The position numbers and the translations under genes are program-made. The notes under the pieces were generated by a model. That model ran no database searches. It saw only the letters and a program-made list of their open reading frames with translations, and was not told the DNA's origin. Below are positions 17,778-26,990 of a DNA stretch of 64,000 nucleotides, piece after piece. Position 1 is the stretch's first letter; every line of letters begins with the position of its first letter. The stretch spans positions 1-64,000 of the forward strand of contig CAWJJO010000006.1 of NCBI GenBank assembly GCA_963843285.1, in the 5' to 3' direction. The stretch comes from CAZDDB01 sp963843285. Its GTDB lineage: Bacteria > Acidobacteriota > HRBIN11 > JAKEFK01.

Positions 17778-18473
17778 TTACACAGCGGTCCCGAACAATG
17801 CTCCGATCCCTGCGGTAATTGCCATTGCAAGTGCTCCCCAGAAAGTGACACGTACCATACCCCTTAGAATGGGCGCGCCGCCGGTCCGTGCCGCAAGGGC
17901 GCCGAGAATCGCGAGAAAGAATAAAGAAGTCCCCGCAACAAGTGACGCCAGGCGGGTGGCAGGCGCGATAACTACAACGAGTAATGGTAGTGCAGCGCCA
18001 ACTGCAAATGACAGGGCGGAAGCGATCGCTGCTTGAATTGGTCGTGCAGCTAGGGTTTCTGAGATACCCAGCTCATCGCGGGAATGCGCCGCAAGCGCAT
18101 CCTTGTCCGTGAGCTGTTCTGCGACCTGTTTTGCAAGCTTCGCATCGAGCCCCCGCTGTACGTAGATGGCTGCAAGCTCTTTTTGCTCGCCTTCCGGATT
18201 GTCCGCAAGTTCCGCTCGTTCGCGATTGATGTCCGCTCGCTCAGTGTCTGACTGAGAACTGACGGAAACATATTCCCCTGCGGCCATGGACATCGCTCCT
18301 GCAACCAAACCTGCCACACCGGCCACCAACACATTACTATGCGTTGCATTTGCTGCAGCCACACCGATCACGAGACTTGCAGTTGAAACAATGCCGTCAT
18401 TTGCGCCCAGAACAGCCGCGCGGAGCCAGCCAATACTCTCCGTACGATGCCATTCACGATGAAATCGTGCCAT
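17778..18473 (-). CDS. VIT1/CCC1-family transporter
   Basis: Membrane protein of about 231 residues resembling vacuolar iron/manganese transporters and nodulin-21-like proteins, which move Fe2+ or Mn2+. It has TM1 with AAVLGANDGIVSTASLVIGV and TM2 with AGAMSMAAGEYVSVSSQ, a hydrophilic metal-binding region rich in Glu (residues 80-135), then three C-terminal membrane helices. Start chosen at Met6 of the open frame (18473), with GAGG nine bases before it. It stands alone, read leftward. Confidence 0.9.
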   Translation of the reverse strand: MARFHREWHRTESIGWLRAAVLGANDGIVSTASLVIGVAAANATHSNVLVAGVAGLVAGAMSMAAGEYVSVSSQSDTERADINRERAELADNPEGEQKELAAIYVQRGLDAKLAKQVAEQLTDKDALAAHSRDELGISETLAARPIQAAIASALSFAVGAALPLLVVVIAPATRLASLVAGTSLFFLAILGALAARTGGAPILRGMVRVTFWGALAMAITAGIGALFGTAV

Positions 18474-18564
18474 ACCAGTTTTCCTCACTCTTGATTTTAG
18501 CAGAACACGGGTACACGATGTCCCGGCGCAAGCAAAGCATCTGCTGCGCGAAGGGAAATCATTG

Positions 18565-19605
18565 TTACTCGTTGGTGAGAATTACCTTCAGCGCATTTTC
18601 TTTAGCGGCATTTCCAAAAGTATCGTATGCCTTCATGATTCCGCTGATTTGGAACCTGTGAGTGATCAGTTGCTTCGGCTGCAGTTTCCCTGAAAGTACA
18701 GTTTTCAGAAGCATCGGTGTTGTAACTGTATCGACAAGTCGTGTTGTAAGAGTAATGTTGTGTGACCATAGCTTTTCCAGCCTCAGCGTGACGCTCTTCC
18801 CGTGCACGCCGATATTGGCGATTCGTCCGCCGGGAGCAACGATTTCCTGGCAAGTATCAAAAGTTGCCGGGATTCCAACTGCCTCGATTGCTACGTCCAC
18901 CCCTTTGCCACCGGTAATTTCCATCACCTTCTCAATCGCTTTGCCATCGCTGTTGTTGATCAGCTTTGTGGCGCCAAATTTCTTCGATACTTCAAGCCGG
19001 TTCTGATCCATGTCAATCATGATGATGCCGGCGGGAGAGTAGAACTGTGACGTCATCAGAGTAGCAAGTCCGATGGGTCCTGCGCCGACAATCGCGACCA
19101 TATCGCCGGGTTTCACCCTTCCGTTGAGGACTCCGCATTCGAATCCGGTAGGGAGAATATCACTGAGCATCGTCAGCGCTTCGAAATCCGCACCTTCCAC
19201 AATATGGTACAAGCTCGTATCAGCAAATGGAATCCTTACGAACTCAGCCTGCGTCCCATCGATTTTGTTTCCAAGAATCCATCCACCCGTCTCACAATGT
19301 GAATACATCCCTTTCCTGCAAAAGTCGCATTTGCTGCAGGAGGTGATGCAGGAGATCAAAACTTTGTCGCCGGAACGAAAATTGGTAACGCCTTCACCGA
19401 GAGTCTCAAGAATGCCCGTTCCTTCATGTCCCAATATCCGTCCTTCTGTTACCGTTGGAACATCGCCCTTCATAATGTGAAGATCCGTTCCGCAAATCGT
19501 TGTCTTAACGATTCTGACAATCGCATCCGTCCGTTCCTGTAGTTTGGGTTTTGGTTTTTCTTCCCAGGCCCGTTGGCCCGGCCCACGATAAACTAATGCC
19601 TTCAT
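18565..19605 (-). CDS. Zinc-dependent alcohol dehydrogenase
   Basis: Medium-chain dehydrogenase/reductase of 346 residues. Catalytic zinc ligands are in ICGTDLH (Cys near 38) and GHEGTG (His near 60); four structural-zinc Cys are in SCSKCDFCRKGMYSHC. The cofactor loop is VGAGPIGLATLM, with a downstream Asp (IDMD) that favours NAD(H). It resembles the secondary-alcohol/threonine-type enzymes rather than glutathione-dependent ones. A strong AGGAGG site precedes the start and a sigma-54 promoter lies about 40 bases upstream. The natural substrate cannot be inferred. Confidence 0.92.
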   Translation of the reverse strand: MKALVYRGPGQRAWEEKPKPKLQERTDAIVRIVKTTICGTDLHIMKGDVPTVTEGRILGHEGTGILETLGEGVTNFRSGDKVLISCITSCSKCDFCRKGMYSHCETGGWILGNKIDGTQAEFVRIPFADTSLYHIVEGADFEALTMLSDILPTGFECGVLNGRVKPGDMVAIVGAGPIGLATLMTSQFYSPAGIIMIDMDQNRLEVSKKFGATKLINNSDGKAIEKVMEITGGKGVDVAIEAVGIPATFDTCQEIVAPGGRIANIGVHGKSVTLRLEKLWSHNITLTTRLVDTVTTPMLLKTVLSGKLQPKQLITHRFQISGIMKAYDTFGNAAKENALKVILTNE

Positions 19606-19645
19606 TTAAATCCTCCTAACGTAATCTCTCCGATTACAAATATGG

Positions 19646-19661
19646 AGCAAGAAGCATGCCA
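19646..19661 (-). promoter_or_regulatory. Sigma-54 promoter for alcohol dehydrogenase
   Basis: Reading leftward TGGCATGCTTCTTGCT: exact -24 and -12 boxes with correct spacing. No TAGGAC-type dyad is visible in the short gap upstream. Confidence 0.8.
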
Positions 19662-19713
19662 CAAAAAGTGCCCCTGATGGTGGACCAATTGCAAGCCGAG
19701 TTCATCAGATCGC

Positions 19714-21012
19714 TTATCTAGGTGGCGGCTGTTGCGCTTCTTTGTTCTTGTCTTTTTTATTTTCTTTCCCTTTTTCTTTTGACTTTTTGTCTTTTGACTT
19801 CTCCTTCTGATTCGGAGCCTGATCTTTCTTCGGTTCCTTAATCTTCCCTTCTTTTTCGATTTTTGCTAACTTTTCTTTTTCCGCCTGTGCGATCTCTTTC
19901 CTGCTTTGCTCACGTTTCTGGCTTGTCTCGCGCGCCTGGTTGATGATCTGCTCAGAGGAAAGGGTCTCGACTTTTGGTGCAACGTTTTCGGGATGGATAA
20001 TCCTTGTTACCACTTCCTTGTTCTTGGAATTCTCGCCCTTGAATGCTTTTTGCTTTTCTGCGAATCCCGGAGCGATGATCTCTCTGACCACTTCGTTGCT
20101 ATGTTTCCGGACTCTCTCCAGCGAGTTACTGTCTTTGGGAACAATGACTCTGATGGTTTGTTTGTCTGTGTGCAACTGTCTGACGTCAACTGGTGTGTCC
20201 TGGATCCGTTGACCTATAACTCTCTCAAAGACAGTTCGGTCAATCCGGCGGTTTGTAATTCTAACCAGTCTTCGGTCAAAGATGTGCCGGGTATAATCGT
20301 GGCCGAGCGCGTAGTCGGCATAATTGTCATTTCCGTAATGCGAGTTGTTAATAAAGATCCAAAGGTTAAAGTTAATGTTGTTGTAAGACGGGTTGTAGTA
20401 CATGTTTCGGTAACGAGGATCATAGTACGGACCACCGTAACTGTAATTATCTGGGCTGAATTGAGCGCCAAAATCGTTGTCGTTATACGCGAATTGATTA
20501 TATGGACCCACATTGCTCAAGTATCCACGGCTGTAGTCGTAACCGTTGGGAGGTGAGGGCATCCATCCAATCGAGTCATAGCTGCGCGCCCAGCTCACGC
20601 GACCAGCATGCCAATCGTAGCCCGGGATCCAGACCCAACCGTAATTGCGCGTATAGATCCAGTTGCCATAATGGTATCCGGCCCACGCCCAGGGTTCGTA
20701 GCCTTCCCACATCTGTCCATATTGCTGCGTGGAAATCCAGTGTCCATACATGTATGGGCGCCAGTCACTCGACGCGTACGGCTTCCAGACCTGTCCGAAC
20801 GGGGAAACGCTCACCCAGATGCCATACTGGCTCATCATGTCGTGAAAGTTAATTCTGGGAGCCGCGTATCCGGGATTCGTTTGATAAGCGTAGGGAAGAT
20901 AATCGTAATCCCCTACGGGAAGACCAACACTAAAAGACACTCCTGCATAAGTAGTTCCAAAGCCCAATAGCAAGAATGCCAGAGTCAACACAATATTTTT
21001 CAATTTACTCAT
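19714..21012 (-). CDS. DUF6600-type secreted protein with basic tail (copy 1)
   Basis: Exported protein of 432 residues. Signal peptide at 1-24 (MSKLKNIVLTLAFLLLGF), then a region to about 200 with repeated Trp/Tyr/Gly modules (QVWKPYASSDWRPYMYGHW, GYHYGNWIYTRNYGWVW) of the DUF6600 kind. Next comes a Tyr/Asn-rich stretch (200-240), a putative folded part, and a C-terminal tail from about 330 that is almost wholly Lys/Glu/Gln and ends in PPPR. Start at 21012 has AAGGAGG upstream. It follows a 49-residue membrane protein gene and has a paralogue at 43739-45367 in the same context. Probably an envelope or surface protein; function unknown. Confidence 0.85.
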   Translation of the reverse strand: MSKLKNIVLTLAFLLLGFGTTYAGVSFSVGLPVGDYDYLPYAYQTNPGYAAPRINFHDMMSQYGIWVSVSPFGQVWKPYASSDWRPYMYGHWISTQQYGQMWEGYEPWAWAGYHYGNWIYTRNYGWVWIPGYDWHAGRVSWARSYDSIGWMPSPPNGYDYSRGYLSNVGPYNQFAYNDNDFGAQFSPDNYSYGGPYYDPRYRNMYYNPSYNNINFNLWIFINNSHYGNDNYADYALGHDYTRHIFDRRLVRITNRRIDRTVFERVIGQRIQDTPVDVRQLHTDKQTIRVIVPKDSNSLERVRKHSNEVVREIIAPGFAEKQKAFKGENSKNKEVVTRIIHPENVAPKVETLSSEQIINQARETSQKREQSRKEIAQAEKEKLAKIEKEGKIKEPKKDQAPNQKEKSKDKKSKEKGKENKKDKNKEAQQPPPR

Positions 21013-21071
21013 TTGAAAATTCCTCCTTAAGGCGATCATGAAATTCGAATGAAGACTCTCGGAATTTCGGC

Positions 21072-21111
21072 CCGCAGGAAGGCCTACAATGGATTGCAGG
21101 CTGTCCTGCGG
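21072..21111. repeat. REP-like hairpin, copy 1 (diverged)
   Basis: CCGCAGGA ... TCCTGCGG outer arms with an inner GGCCTACAA / TTGCAGGC pairing. Related to the cleaner copies at 45444-45475 and 48100-48125 and in the same place between the small membrane protein and the DUF6600 gene. Confidence 0.55.
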
Positions 21112-21174
21112 TTTCTACATCTCGGCGGCTATCTGGAGGCTGCTCGTGTGTCAGGCGCAGCTTGTCCTGATCAT

Positions 21175-21324
21175 TTATGTCACTCTTCGTCCCTGCAAAA
21201 ACTGGATTACGACGACAACAATGGCCACCACAAGCAGCAGATGAATCAATCCGCCAGCCGTATAAGAACTGACCAATCCGAGTAACCACAGAATCAAAAG
21301 GACTACAACAATTGTCCAAAGCAT
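21175..21324 (-). CDS. lmo0937-family small membrane protein (copy 1)
   Basis: 49-residue protein: MLWTIVVVLLILWLLGLV, a YTAGG turn, a second hydrophobic helix and QFLQGRRVT. This two-helix hairpin is typical of the lmo0937/DUF5670 family, linked to envelope stress but without known activity. AAGGAGG lies before ATG 21324. A near-identical gene at 45482-45631 also precedes a DUF6600 gene. Confidence 0.85.
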   Translation of the reverse strand: MLWTIVVVLLILWLLGLVSSYTAGGLIHLLLVVAIVVVVIQFLQGRRVT

Positions 21325-21419
21325 TTTTGCCTCCTTGAGTTGCCGGGATCTTCTAAGAGGGTTTCCGGCTTTTATCCTGTTAGTAATTCAATATCGTTTT
21401 TCCTGCCTGACTGCAAAAA

Positions 21420-21435
21420 AGCAAGAATTGTGCCG
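21420..21435 (-). promoter_or_regulatory. Sigma-54 promoter for DUF6600 locus 1
   Basis: Reading leftward CGGCACAATTCTTGCT: one mismatch in the -24 box, exact -12 box, correct spacing. Precedes the small membrane protein at 21324 by about 96 bases. Confidence 0.65.
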
Positions 21436-21518
21436 CGTGGGAACGAGTGTTTCTAAGTCGACGACTTGACTATTTGTCAGCCGAGCGACGTTATTGCAGC
21501 CATTCCGGGCCTCCATGT

Positions 21519-21534
21519 TGGCACATTGCTTGCA
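21519..21534 (+). promoter_or_regulatory. Sigma-54 promoter for cupin operon
   Basis: TGGCACATTGCTTGCA: exact -24 and -12 boxes. A degenerate half-match to the enhancer dyad (GGCTTTTATCCTG) lies about 140 bases upstream near 21367-21380. Confidence 0.85.
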
Positions 21535-21562
21535 TTACAAATCGAGGAGAGGTGAATTGTCG

Positions 21563-21988
21563 ATGATTCAAACTGAAAAGAAAAACCTGATTCCAACGGG
21601 AAAAAGAAAAAAAAGCGATGAGGGTCTCGCGGAGAGTCTGGCTTGTCCCATGCTCCAATTTGATTTGAAGGAGGAACTCAAACATCTGCACAGGGAGGAG
21701 ACGTGGCTGCAGACCGGGCGCAACGCAAGAACCCTGGTGAAGTACCCGGATTTTCGAATTGTTCTCACCCTGATGAAGGCAGGGAAACGGATGCAAGAAC
21801 ACAAAGCTGAGGGAAGAATCTCGATCCATTCCCTGACAGGACATTTAAGGCTTCATCTTGGGAAAAAGATCGTAGATCTTCCCGCTGGTCATGTGTTGGC
21901 GCTCGAAAGGGCACTCCCGCATGATGTTGAAGCATTGGAAGAGAGTGCTTTCCTGATCTCGATTTCGTGGCACGAAAGAAATCAGTAG
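21563..21988 (+). CDS. Cupin-like protein
   Basis: 141-residue protein with an N-terminal charged segment and a C-terminal small beta-barrel typical of cupins: FRIVLTLMKAGKRMQEHKAEG, ISIHSLTGHLRLHLG, VDLPAGHVLALERALPHDVEA. His residues in these segments could bind metal, but the canonical cupin HxH pair is incomplete. Start chosen at ATG 21563, downstream of the sigma-54 promoter, with a GGAGAGG site. First gene of a unit that continues with DUF6448 and small membrane proteins. Confidence 0.75.
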   Translation: MIQTEKKNLIPTGKRKKSDEGLAESLACPMLQFDLKEELKHLHREETWLQTGRNARTLVKYPDFRIVLTLMKAGKRMQEHKAEGRISIHSLTGHLRLHLGKKIVDLPAGHVLALERALPHDVEALEESAFLISISWHERNQ

Positions 21989-22023
21989 TCCCGAATCGTC
22001 CGTTCAGAAATTGGGAGAATATC

Positions 22024-22653
22024 ATGAAGAAGATCAATGAAAATAAAACAACAATCTGGCTGAGCGTGTTTGTCCTGGCGGTGATGTTGGTATTTCTGCA
22101 GCCACGTAAAGTTTTCGGTCATTGTGACGGATTGGATGGTCCGGTAGTCAAAGCTGCACAAAAAGCTCTAGAAACCGGGAACGCAAACCTGGTCCTTATT
22201 TGGGTAAAAAAGAGTGACGAAACGATCATCAAGAACGCATTCCAGCAAACGCTGGCCGTTCGAAAACTGAGTCCCGAAGCAGGGGAACTCGCAGACATGT
22301 ATTTCTTTGAAACACTGGTTCGCATCCATCGCGCAGGCGAAGGAGAGCCCTACACCGGCTTGAAACCTGCCGGGCGGGATTTGGGGCCGGCCATTCCAGC
22401 CGCGGACACGGCGCTGGGGACCGGTTCAGTCGATCAGGTATTGAAGCTGTTAACAGACACAATGCAGAAGGGCATCCGCGAGCATTTTGAAAGAGCGATG
22501 GCGAAAAAGAATTTCTCTCCCGAAAACGTTGAGGCCGGCAGGGAGTATATCGAAAATTATGTTCCTTTCATTCATTACGTGGAGCGCCTTTACGAAGCCG
22601 CGGCAAAACCTGCAGCAGGTCACTATGCCGAAATGGGTACACCTGAAGAATAA
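22024..22653 (+). CDS. DUF6448-type secreted protein
   Basis: 209-residue exported protein. The signal segment runs to about residue 33 (TIWLSVFVLAVMLVFLQP, then FGHCDGLDGPVV). The mature part is helical and starts with HCDGLDGPVVKAAQKALETG, a signature seen in DUF6448 proteins, and has further His/Glu-rich helices (YVPFIHYVERLYEAA). The family is uncharacterised and may bind metal through the N-terminal His-Cys-Asp. It lies 35 bases after the cupin gene in one transcription unit. Confidence 0.8.
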   Translation: MKKINENKTTIWLSVFVLAVMLVFLQPRKVFGHCDGLDGPVVKAAQKALETGNANLVLIWVKKSDETIIKNAFQQTLAVRKLSPEAGELADMYFFETLVRIHRAGEGEPYTGLKPAGRDLGPAIPAADTALGTGSVDQVLKLLTDTMQKGIREHFERAMAKKNFSPENVEAGREYIENYVPFIHYVERLYEAAAKPAAGHYAEMGTPEE

Positions 22654-22728
22654 CGGGTGGTTGCGGAACGGAGGTGGCAGGACTAGCTTTGGGCATGACG
22701 TAGGTGTGATCTCACTAGGAGGCTTGTT

Positions 22729-22929
22729 ATGAAATGGACAGGTATGTATCTTCTTGGTTATATCATCTTAATTGGTGGCATTCTCGCCGCGCTCTGGAAA
22801 TTGAATGTTCTGGCCAGCATCGGCACGACATGGACCTTGATCGGAGTCGTGATCGCGATTGGTCTCGGCATCATGATCGCAGTCTCCAGTAGTGGCACCA
22901 AAGAAAATATCGAAATCGACCGGAAGTGA
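22729..22929 (+). CDS. Small two-helix membrane protein
   Basis: 66-residue protein with two hydrophobic helices (LLGYIILIGGILAALW and WTLIGVVIAIGLGIMIAV) and a polar tail. AGGAGG precedes the start. No family recognised; the context is the cupin/DUF6448 cluster. Confidence 0.7.
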   Translation: MKWTGMYLLGYIILIGGILAALWKLNVLASIGTTWTLIGVVIAIGLGIMIAVSSSGTKENIEIDRK

Positions 22930-23020
22930 GCGATGCGCTTCGGTACAATGTGTCTCCAGCACGGCTTGATCGATTTCATGGCTATCTCACGGAGCACCAG
23001 CGCAAAAGGAGATAAATCTG

Positions 23021-23672
23021 ATGTTGCCGATCGGTGATGATGATAGCGATCGCAGAACTGTTCCGCTGGTGACGTATGCCTTGATCGCTCTGAATGTCCT
23101 GTTTTTCTTCGTAGAGCTGAGTGGCGGTGACGCTTTTATTGGGAAGTGGGCTTTCGTTCCTCGCCGCTTCCTTGCCAATCCCTCCGGTGATTTTCTGACA
23201 CTCTTCACTTCGCATGTTCATGCATGCCGGATGGCTTCATCTGGGCGGCAACATGCTTTACCTATGGATCTTCGGCGACAATGTGGAAGACCGTTTCGGG
23301 CATTTCAAGTTCACGATCTTCTACCTGCTCTGCGGGCTTGCTGCAACGTTCGCACAATTGGCTTTTAGCGTTGGATCAAATGTGCCGAATTTGGGAGCCT
23401 CGGGTGCGATTGCAGGAGTGCTTGGCGCTTACATTTTGATGTTCCCGCAGGGAAGGGTCAAAGTATTGCAGGGCACGCGAGTGATTCAGGTGCCCGCACT
23501 GATCGTGATTGGATTCTGGATCGTTCTGCAGTTTTTTAGCGGTATCGGTTCCATTGCCAACAGCGCGCAGACAGGTGGCGTCGCTTACATGGCACACATC
23601 GGCGGATTTGTGGCGGGCTTTGTATTGACATTTTTGTTTAGGGGAAATTCGCCGCCGCGACTGGCAAACTAA
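23021..23672 (+). pseudogene. Rhomboid-family intramembrane protease, one frameshift
   Basis: The N-terminal part (23021-23208) reads DDSDRRTVPLVTYALIALNVL and the rest continues in another frame from 23214. Removing one C in TCGCATG near 23212 joins them as LFTSMFMHAGWLHLGGNML, the expected rhomboid sequence. Catalytic features are all present: the HLGGN helix, the nucleophile in LGASGAIAGV and the His in YMAHIGGF. The corrected protein is about 216 residues with six membrane helices. Whether the break is genuine is open; the motifs show no decay. Confidence 0.85.
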
Positions 23673-23756
23673 CTGGCGCCTCGATACCCGCAATTTGATG
23701 AATGGCGCATTTATGATAAGTTCGGCGCTCCGAAGAAGAAATCTGTCACTGGAAAT

Positions 23757-23786
23757 TTGACATCATCACGTTGGTGTCCCTATATT
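23757..23786 (+). promoter_or_regulatory. Sigma-70-like promoter for ABC exporter
   Basis: TTGACA, 18-base spacer, TATATT, about 98 bases before the start codon at 23884. Confidence 0.6.
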
Positions 23787-23883
23787 CACGGCATGAGGCC
23801 CATGCGAAAGGTTCGCTCTGACCATACTTCCTTCTTTCTCGCTGTGCCTCCCGAACGGGCTATCTGAATTGCCTTGAATTAGT

Positions 23884-25726
23884 ATGCCCGAAAATGCTGT
23901 TAAATCCCCGGAGCCGAAATTCTCGAGAAAGCTGAGAATTATCGACCTGGTGCGGCCTCACTGGAAGTCGCTGACGATGGCCCTGGTGGCCGTGTTCGGT
24001 GTAACGCTCACCGATATTCTTGAGCCGTGGCCCATCAAGATCGTTGTCGATAACATTCTGCAGTCGAAAAAACTTCCGGAGCCTCTCAGCCGAATCGTTA
24101 CCGGGCTATTCGGCGAGAACCAGTATGCAATTGTGAACTTCGCTGTAGCCGCGGTGGCAGTCATTGCGGTCGTCGGCGCAGTCAGCGCCTACTTCGAGAA
24201 ATACCTGACAACAAGCGTGAGTCAATGGGTGGGACACGACCTTCGCCGGACTCTTTACCACCACATTCATCGGCTGTCCCTTGCCGAACACGACGAATCT
24301 CGGACCGGCGATATGATCACGCGGGTCACCAGCGACATCGAAGCCGTCAAAGATTTCATCAACACCGCGCTTCTGGGAATGCTGGTCAGCTTGATGACGC
24401 TGGTCGGCATGATCGGAGTCATGTTTTATCTCAACTGGCGCTTTACCCTGATTTCGCTCTCTATCGCGCCGGTGCTCTTCTTTGTGGTCTATCGCTACAC
24501 GCGGCGCATCAAGAAGGCTACGCGCGCGGTTCGAAAAAAAGAAGGCGATCTGCTCTCCATCGTGCAGGAGGTGCTGACCTCGATCCGCGTGGTAAAGGCT
24601 TTTGCCCGTGAAGACTACGAAGAGCAACGATTCGAATCTGAAAGTCTGGCAAACGTGGAGGCCGGACTGTCTGGCCCGAAGCATCAAAGCAAAACTTTCG
24701 CCGGTAGTGGAGGTGATTGTGGCCATCGGGACTTGCCTTGTGCTTGGGTACGGGGCACGCCTTGCGCTGGCCGGGGAGATCAGCGCTGGTGTTCTGATTG
24801 TATTCCTGATGTATCTGGGGAAGATGTACAAGCCGATGCGCGATCTTTCGAAGATGACCGACACCGTATCAAAGGCTGTGGTCGGCTTCGAGCGCATTCG
24901 GGAGGTTTTAGAGATTGAAAGCCGCGTGCTTGACATGCCGGGCGCCCGACCGGCTCCCAGGTTTAAAGGTCAAATCGAATTTGCCCAGGTCAGCTTTAAC
25001 TATGGAGACGATAAACAGGTATTAAAAGAAGTTAGTTTCAAGATCGAAGCGGGGCAGGTCGCGGCGATTGTCGGTCCTTCGGGCACAGGGAAGACAACGA
25101 TCGTGAGCTTGATTCCGCGTTTCTACGATCCTGTTTCCGGGCAGATCAAGATTGACGGAACGGACATTCGCCGTTACCGTGTGAAGTCTTTGCGCGATCA
25201 GATCAGTTTTGTTCTTCAAGACACGCTTCTTTTCCGTGACACAATCTGGAAGAACATTGCCTATGGCAAACCGGACGCTTCATCCAAAGAAATCATGCGC
25301 GCCGCTGAACTGGCCAATGCGCGCGAATTCATCGAAGAAATGCCTGAGGGCTTCGACACGATGCTGGGTGAGCGCGGGGTCAACCTGTCCGGCGGTCAAC
25401 GACAGCGAATTGCCATCGCCCGGGCGGTCATTCGAGATACTCCAGTGCTGATTCTTGACGAGCCCACTTCAGGCCTGGACGCCGCTTCTGAGCAAGCCGT
25501 CATCCAGGCCCTTGAAAGGCTGATGAAGGGGAGAACATCTATCGTGATCGCACATGATCTCGGCACAATCCGTCACGCAAATATCATCCTTGTAATTAAG
25601 GAGTCCGAATTAGTTGAACAAGGTACTCACGAGGCGCTCTTGGCACAAAACGGAGTGTATGCAGAACTCTACAAAATCCAGACCCCGGAGCTGGAAGGGA
25701 GAGCCACAGTTCCAACTAGCGGATAA
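23884..25726 (+). pseudogene. ABC exporter (fused membrane and ATPase domains), one frameshift
   Basis: Homodimeric-type ABC exporter of about 613 residues once repaired. Residues 1-260 form the transmembrane domain (SYxxK-like segments, six helices). The frame changes near 24665-24675, so GLSGPKHQ in one frame should read as LARSIKAKLSPVVEV in the next. The ATPase domain then has Walker A GPSGTGKTT, Q-loop FVLQDT, signature LSGGQRQR, Walker B VLILDEPTSGLD and switch IAHDLGTIRHA. Substrate unknown; the family exports lipids, peptides or drugs. All catalytic motifs are intact, so a sequencing indel is plausible. Confidence 0.88.
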
Positions 25727-25763
25727 ATAACAATTGTTTTCATAAGAAAGATAAGGTGAAAAA

Positions 25764-26922
25764 ATGCGACAAACGAAGACATGGCTGAACACCATTCTAG
25801 TAAACTGCAACAGGGATTCGGAAAGTGGCTCCTCCCCCTTATCAAGGGGGAGGATGGGAGGGGGTTGTCCGGACAATCATCCCAACCCCCCTCTAACTCC
25901 CCCCTTCATAAGGGGTGAGAATCACTACTCAATCCTAATATACAAGGTACTAGTACTAGTGCTATTGGTGCTTTCGGCATCGTTAACGGCTCAGGAAACG
26001 GATAAAGACAAACAGAACCGCAACCTGCCGGAAGTGATCTGGCGAGATACCGGTGACATTGCCTCTTTGAATCTATTCTACGGCGCCGGGGGGAAAGATC
26101 GTGCGCCGGATCCGAACACCAAATTCACCTTTGTCGAGGAAGATACTCAATCAAGCAATCCGAAGTTCGATATGGAAGACGACCAGGGTGTCCAGTGGAA
26201 GGTAAAACTTGGTCAGGAAACCCAGGCGGAAACTGCGGCGACACGCTTACTGTGGGCTGCCGGCTATTTCGTTGATGAAGACTATTATCTGGTGAAGGTC
26301 AAAGTGGCAGGTATGCAGAAGTTGCAGCATGGCGAGGATTTTGTCTCGGCGGGCGGCACGGTTCACGGAGCGCGCCTGGAACGCAAACAGAAAGACGTGA
26401 AGAAGCTTGGCAACTGGGATTGGTTCAACAACCCTTTTCTCGGAAAGCGGGAACTGAACGGTCTGAGAGTGATGATGTCACTGTTGAATAACTGGGACCT
26501 GAAAGAGATCAATAACTCGATCTACGAAATCCACGGAGAGCGCAGATACCTGGTCACCGACCTTGGCGCCACTTTTGGAAATACGGGCAACACTCTCAAC
26601 GCGATCCAAGGGTTCGCCCAAGGATTATGCAAAGTCAAAATTTATCAGAAAAGCGACGCCCAAATTCATTGATTTTGTGCTGCACAGCCGCCCCTTCTTC
26701 CTGATGGCAGTCAACGTACCTTACTATAAGGAACGCACGCGTATGGAGCAGATCGTCAAACAAGTCCCCCGCGCCGATGCAAAATGGCTCGGGCACAGAC
26801 TATCGATGCTTTCCGAGGAGCAAATCCGCGACTGTTTCCGCGCCGCCGGCTATGGACCCGCAGAAATCGATATCTACACGAAGGTCGTGCGCAAGAGAAT
26901 TGCGCAACTGAGCGCGCTATGA
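25764..26922 (+). pseudogene. Secreted protein with kinase-like signature, frameshifted and carrying a palindromic insert
   Basis: ATG 25764 with an AAGGTG site begins a frame that passes straight through a MITE-like palindrome (25829-25914) before a secretion signal (YKVLVLVLLVLSASLTA). The mature region has LLNNWDLKEINNSIYE followed by YLVTDLGATFG, an arrangement like the catalytic and metal-binding loops of kinase-like folds. A frameshift near 26585-26650 moves the C-terminal part (FIDFVLHSRPFFLMAVNV to RIAQLSAL) to another frame. The palindrome may have separated the true start from the signal peptide. Family not recognised; kinase-like assignment is inference only. Confidence 0.6.
25829..25914. 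repeat. MITE/REP-like imperfect palindrome inside an ORF
   Basis: About 86 bp imperfect inverted repeat centred on TTGTCCGGACAA (25865-25876), with outer arms CCCCCTTATCAAGGGGG and the matching CCCCCCTTCATAAGGGG. It is translated in frame as a PNPPLTPPFIRGE-type peptide. The same kind of C/G-rich palindrome is widespread in uncultured bacterial genomes. Confidence 0.85.
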
Positions 26923-26990
26923 TTGATTCGATGAGGCTCGCGGAGGAACGCGAGCCTGTGAGGTAAAGAGATGTCCGAGGAGATCCAATC

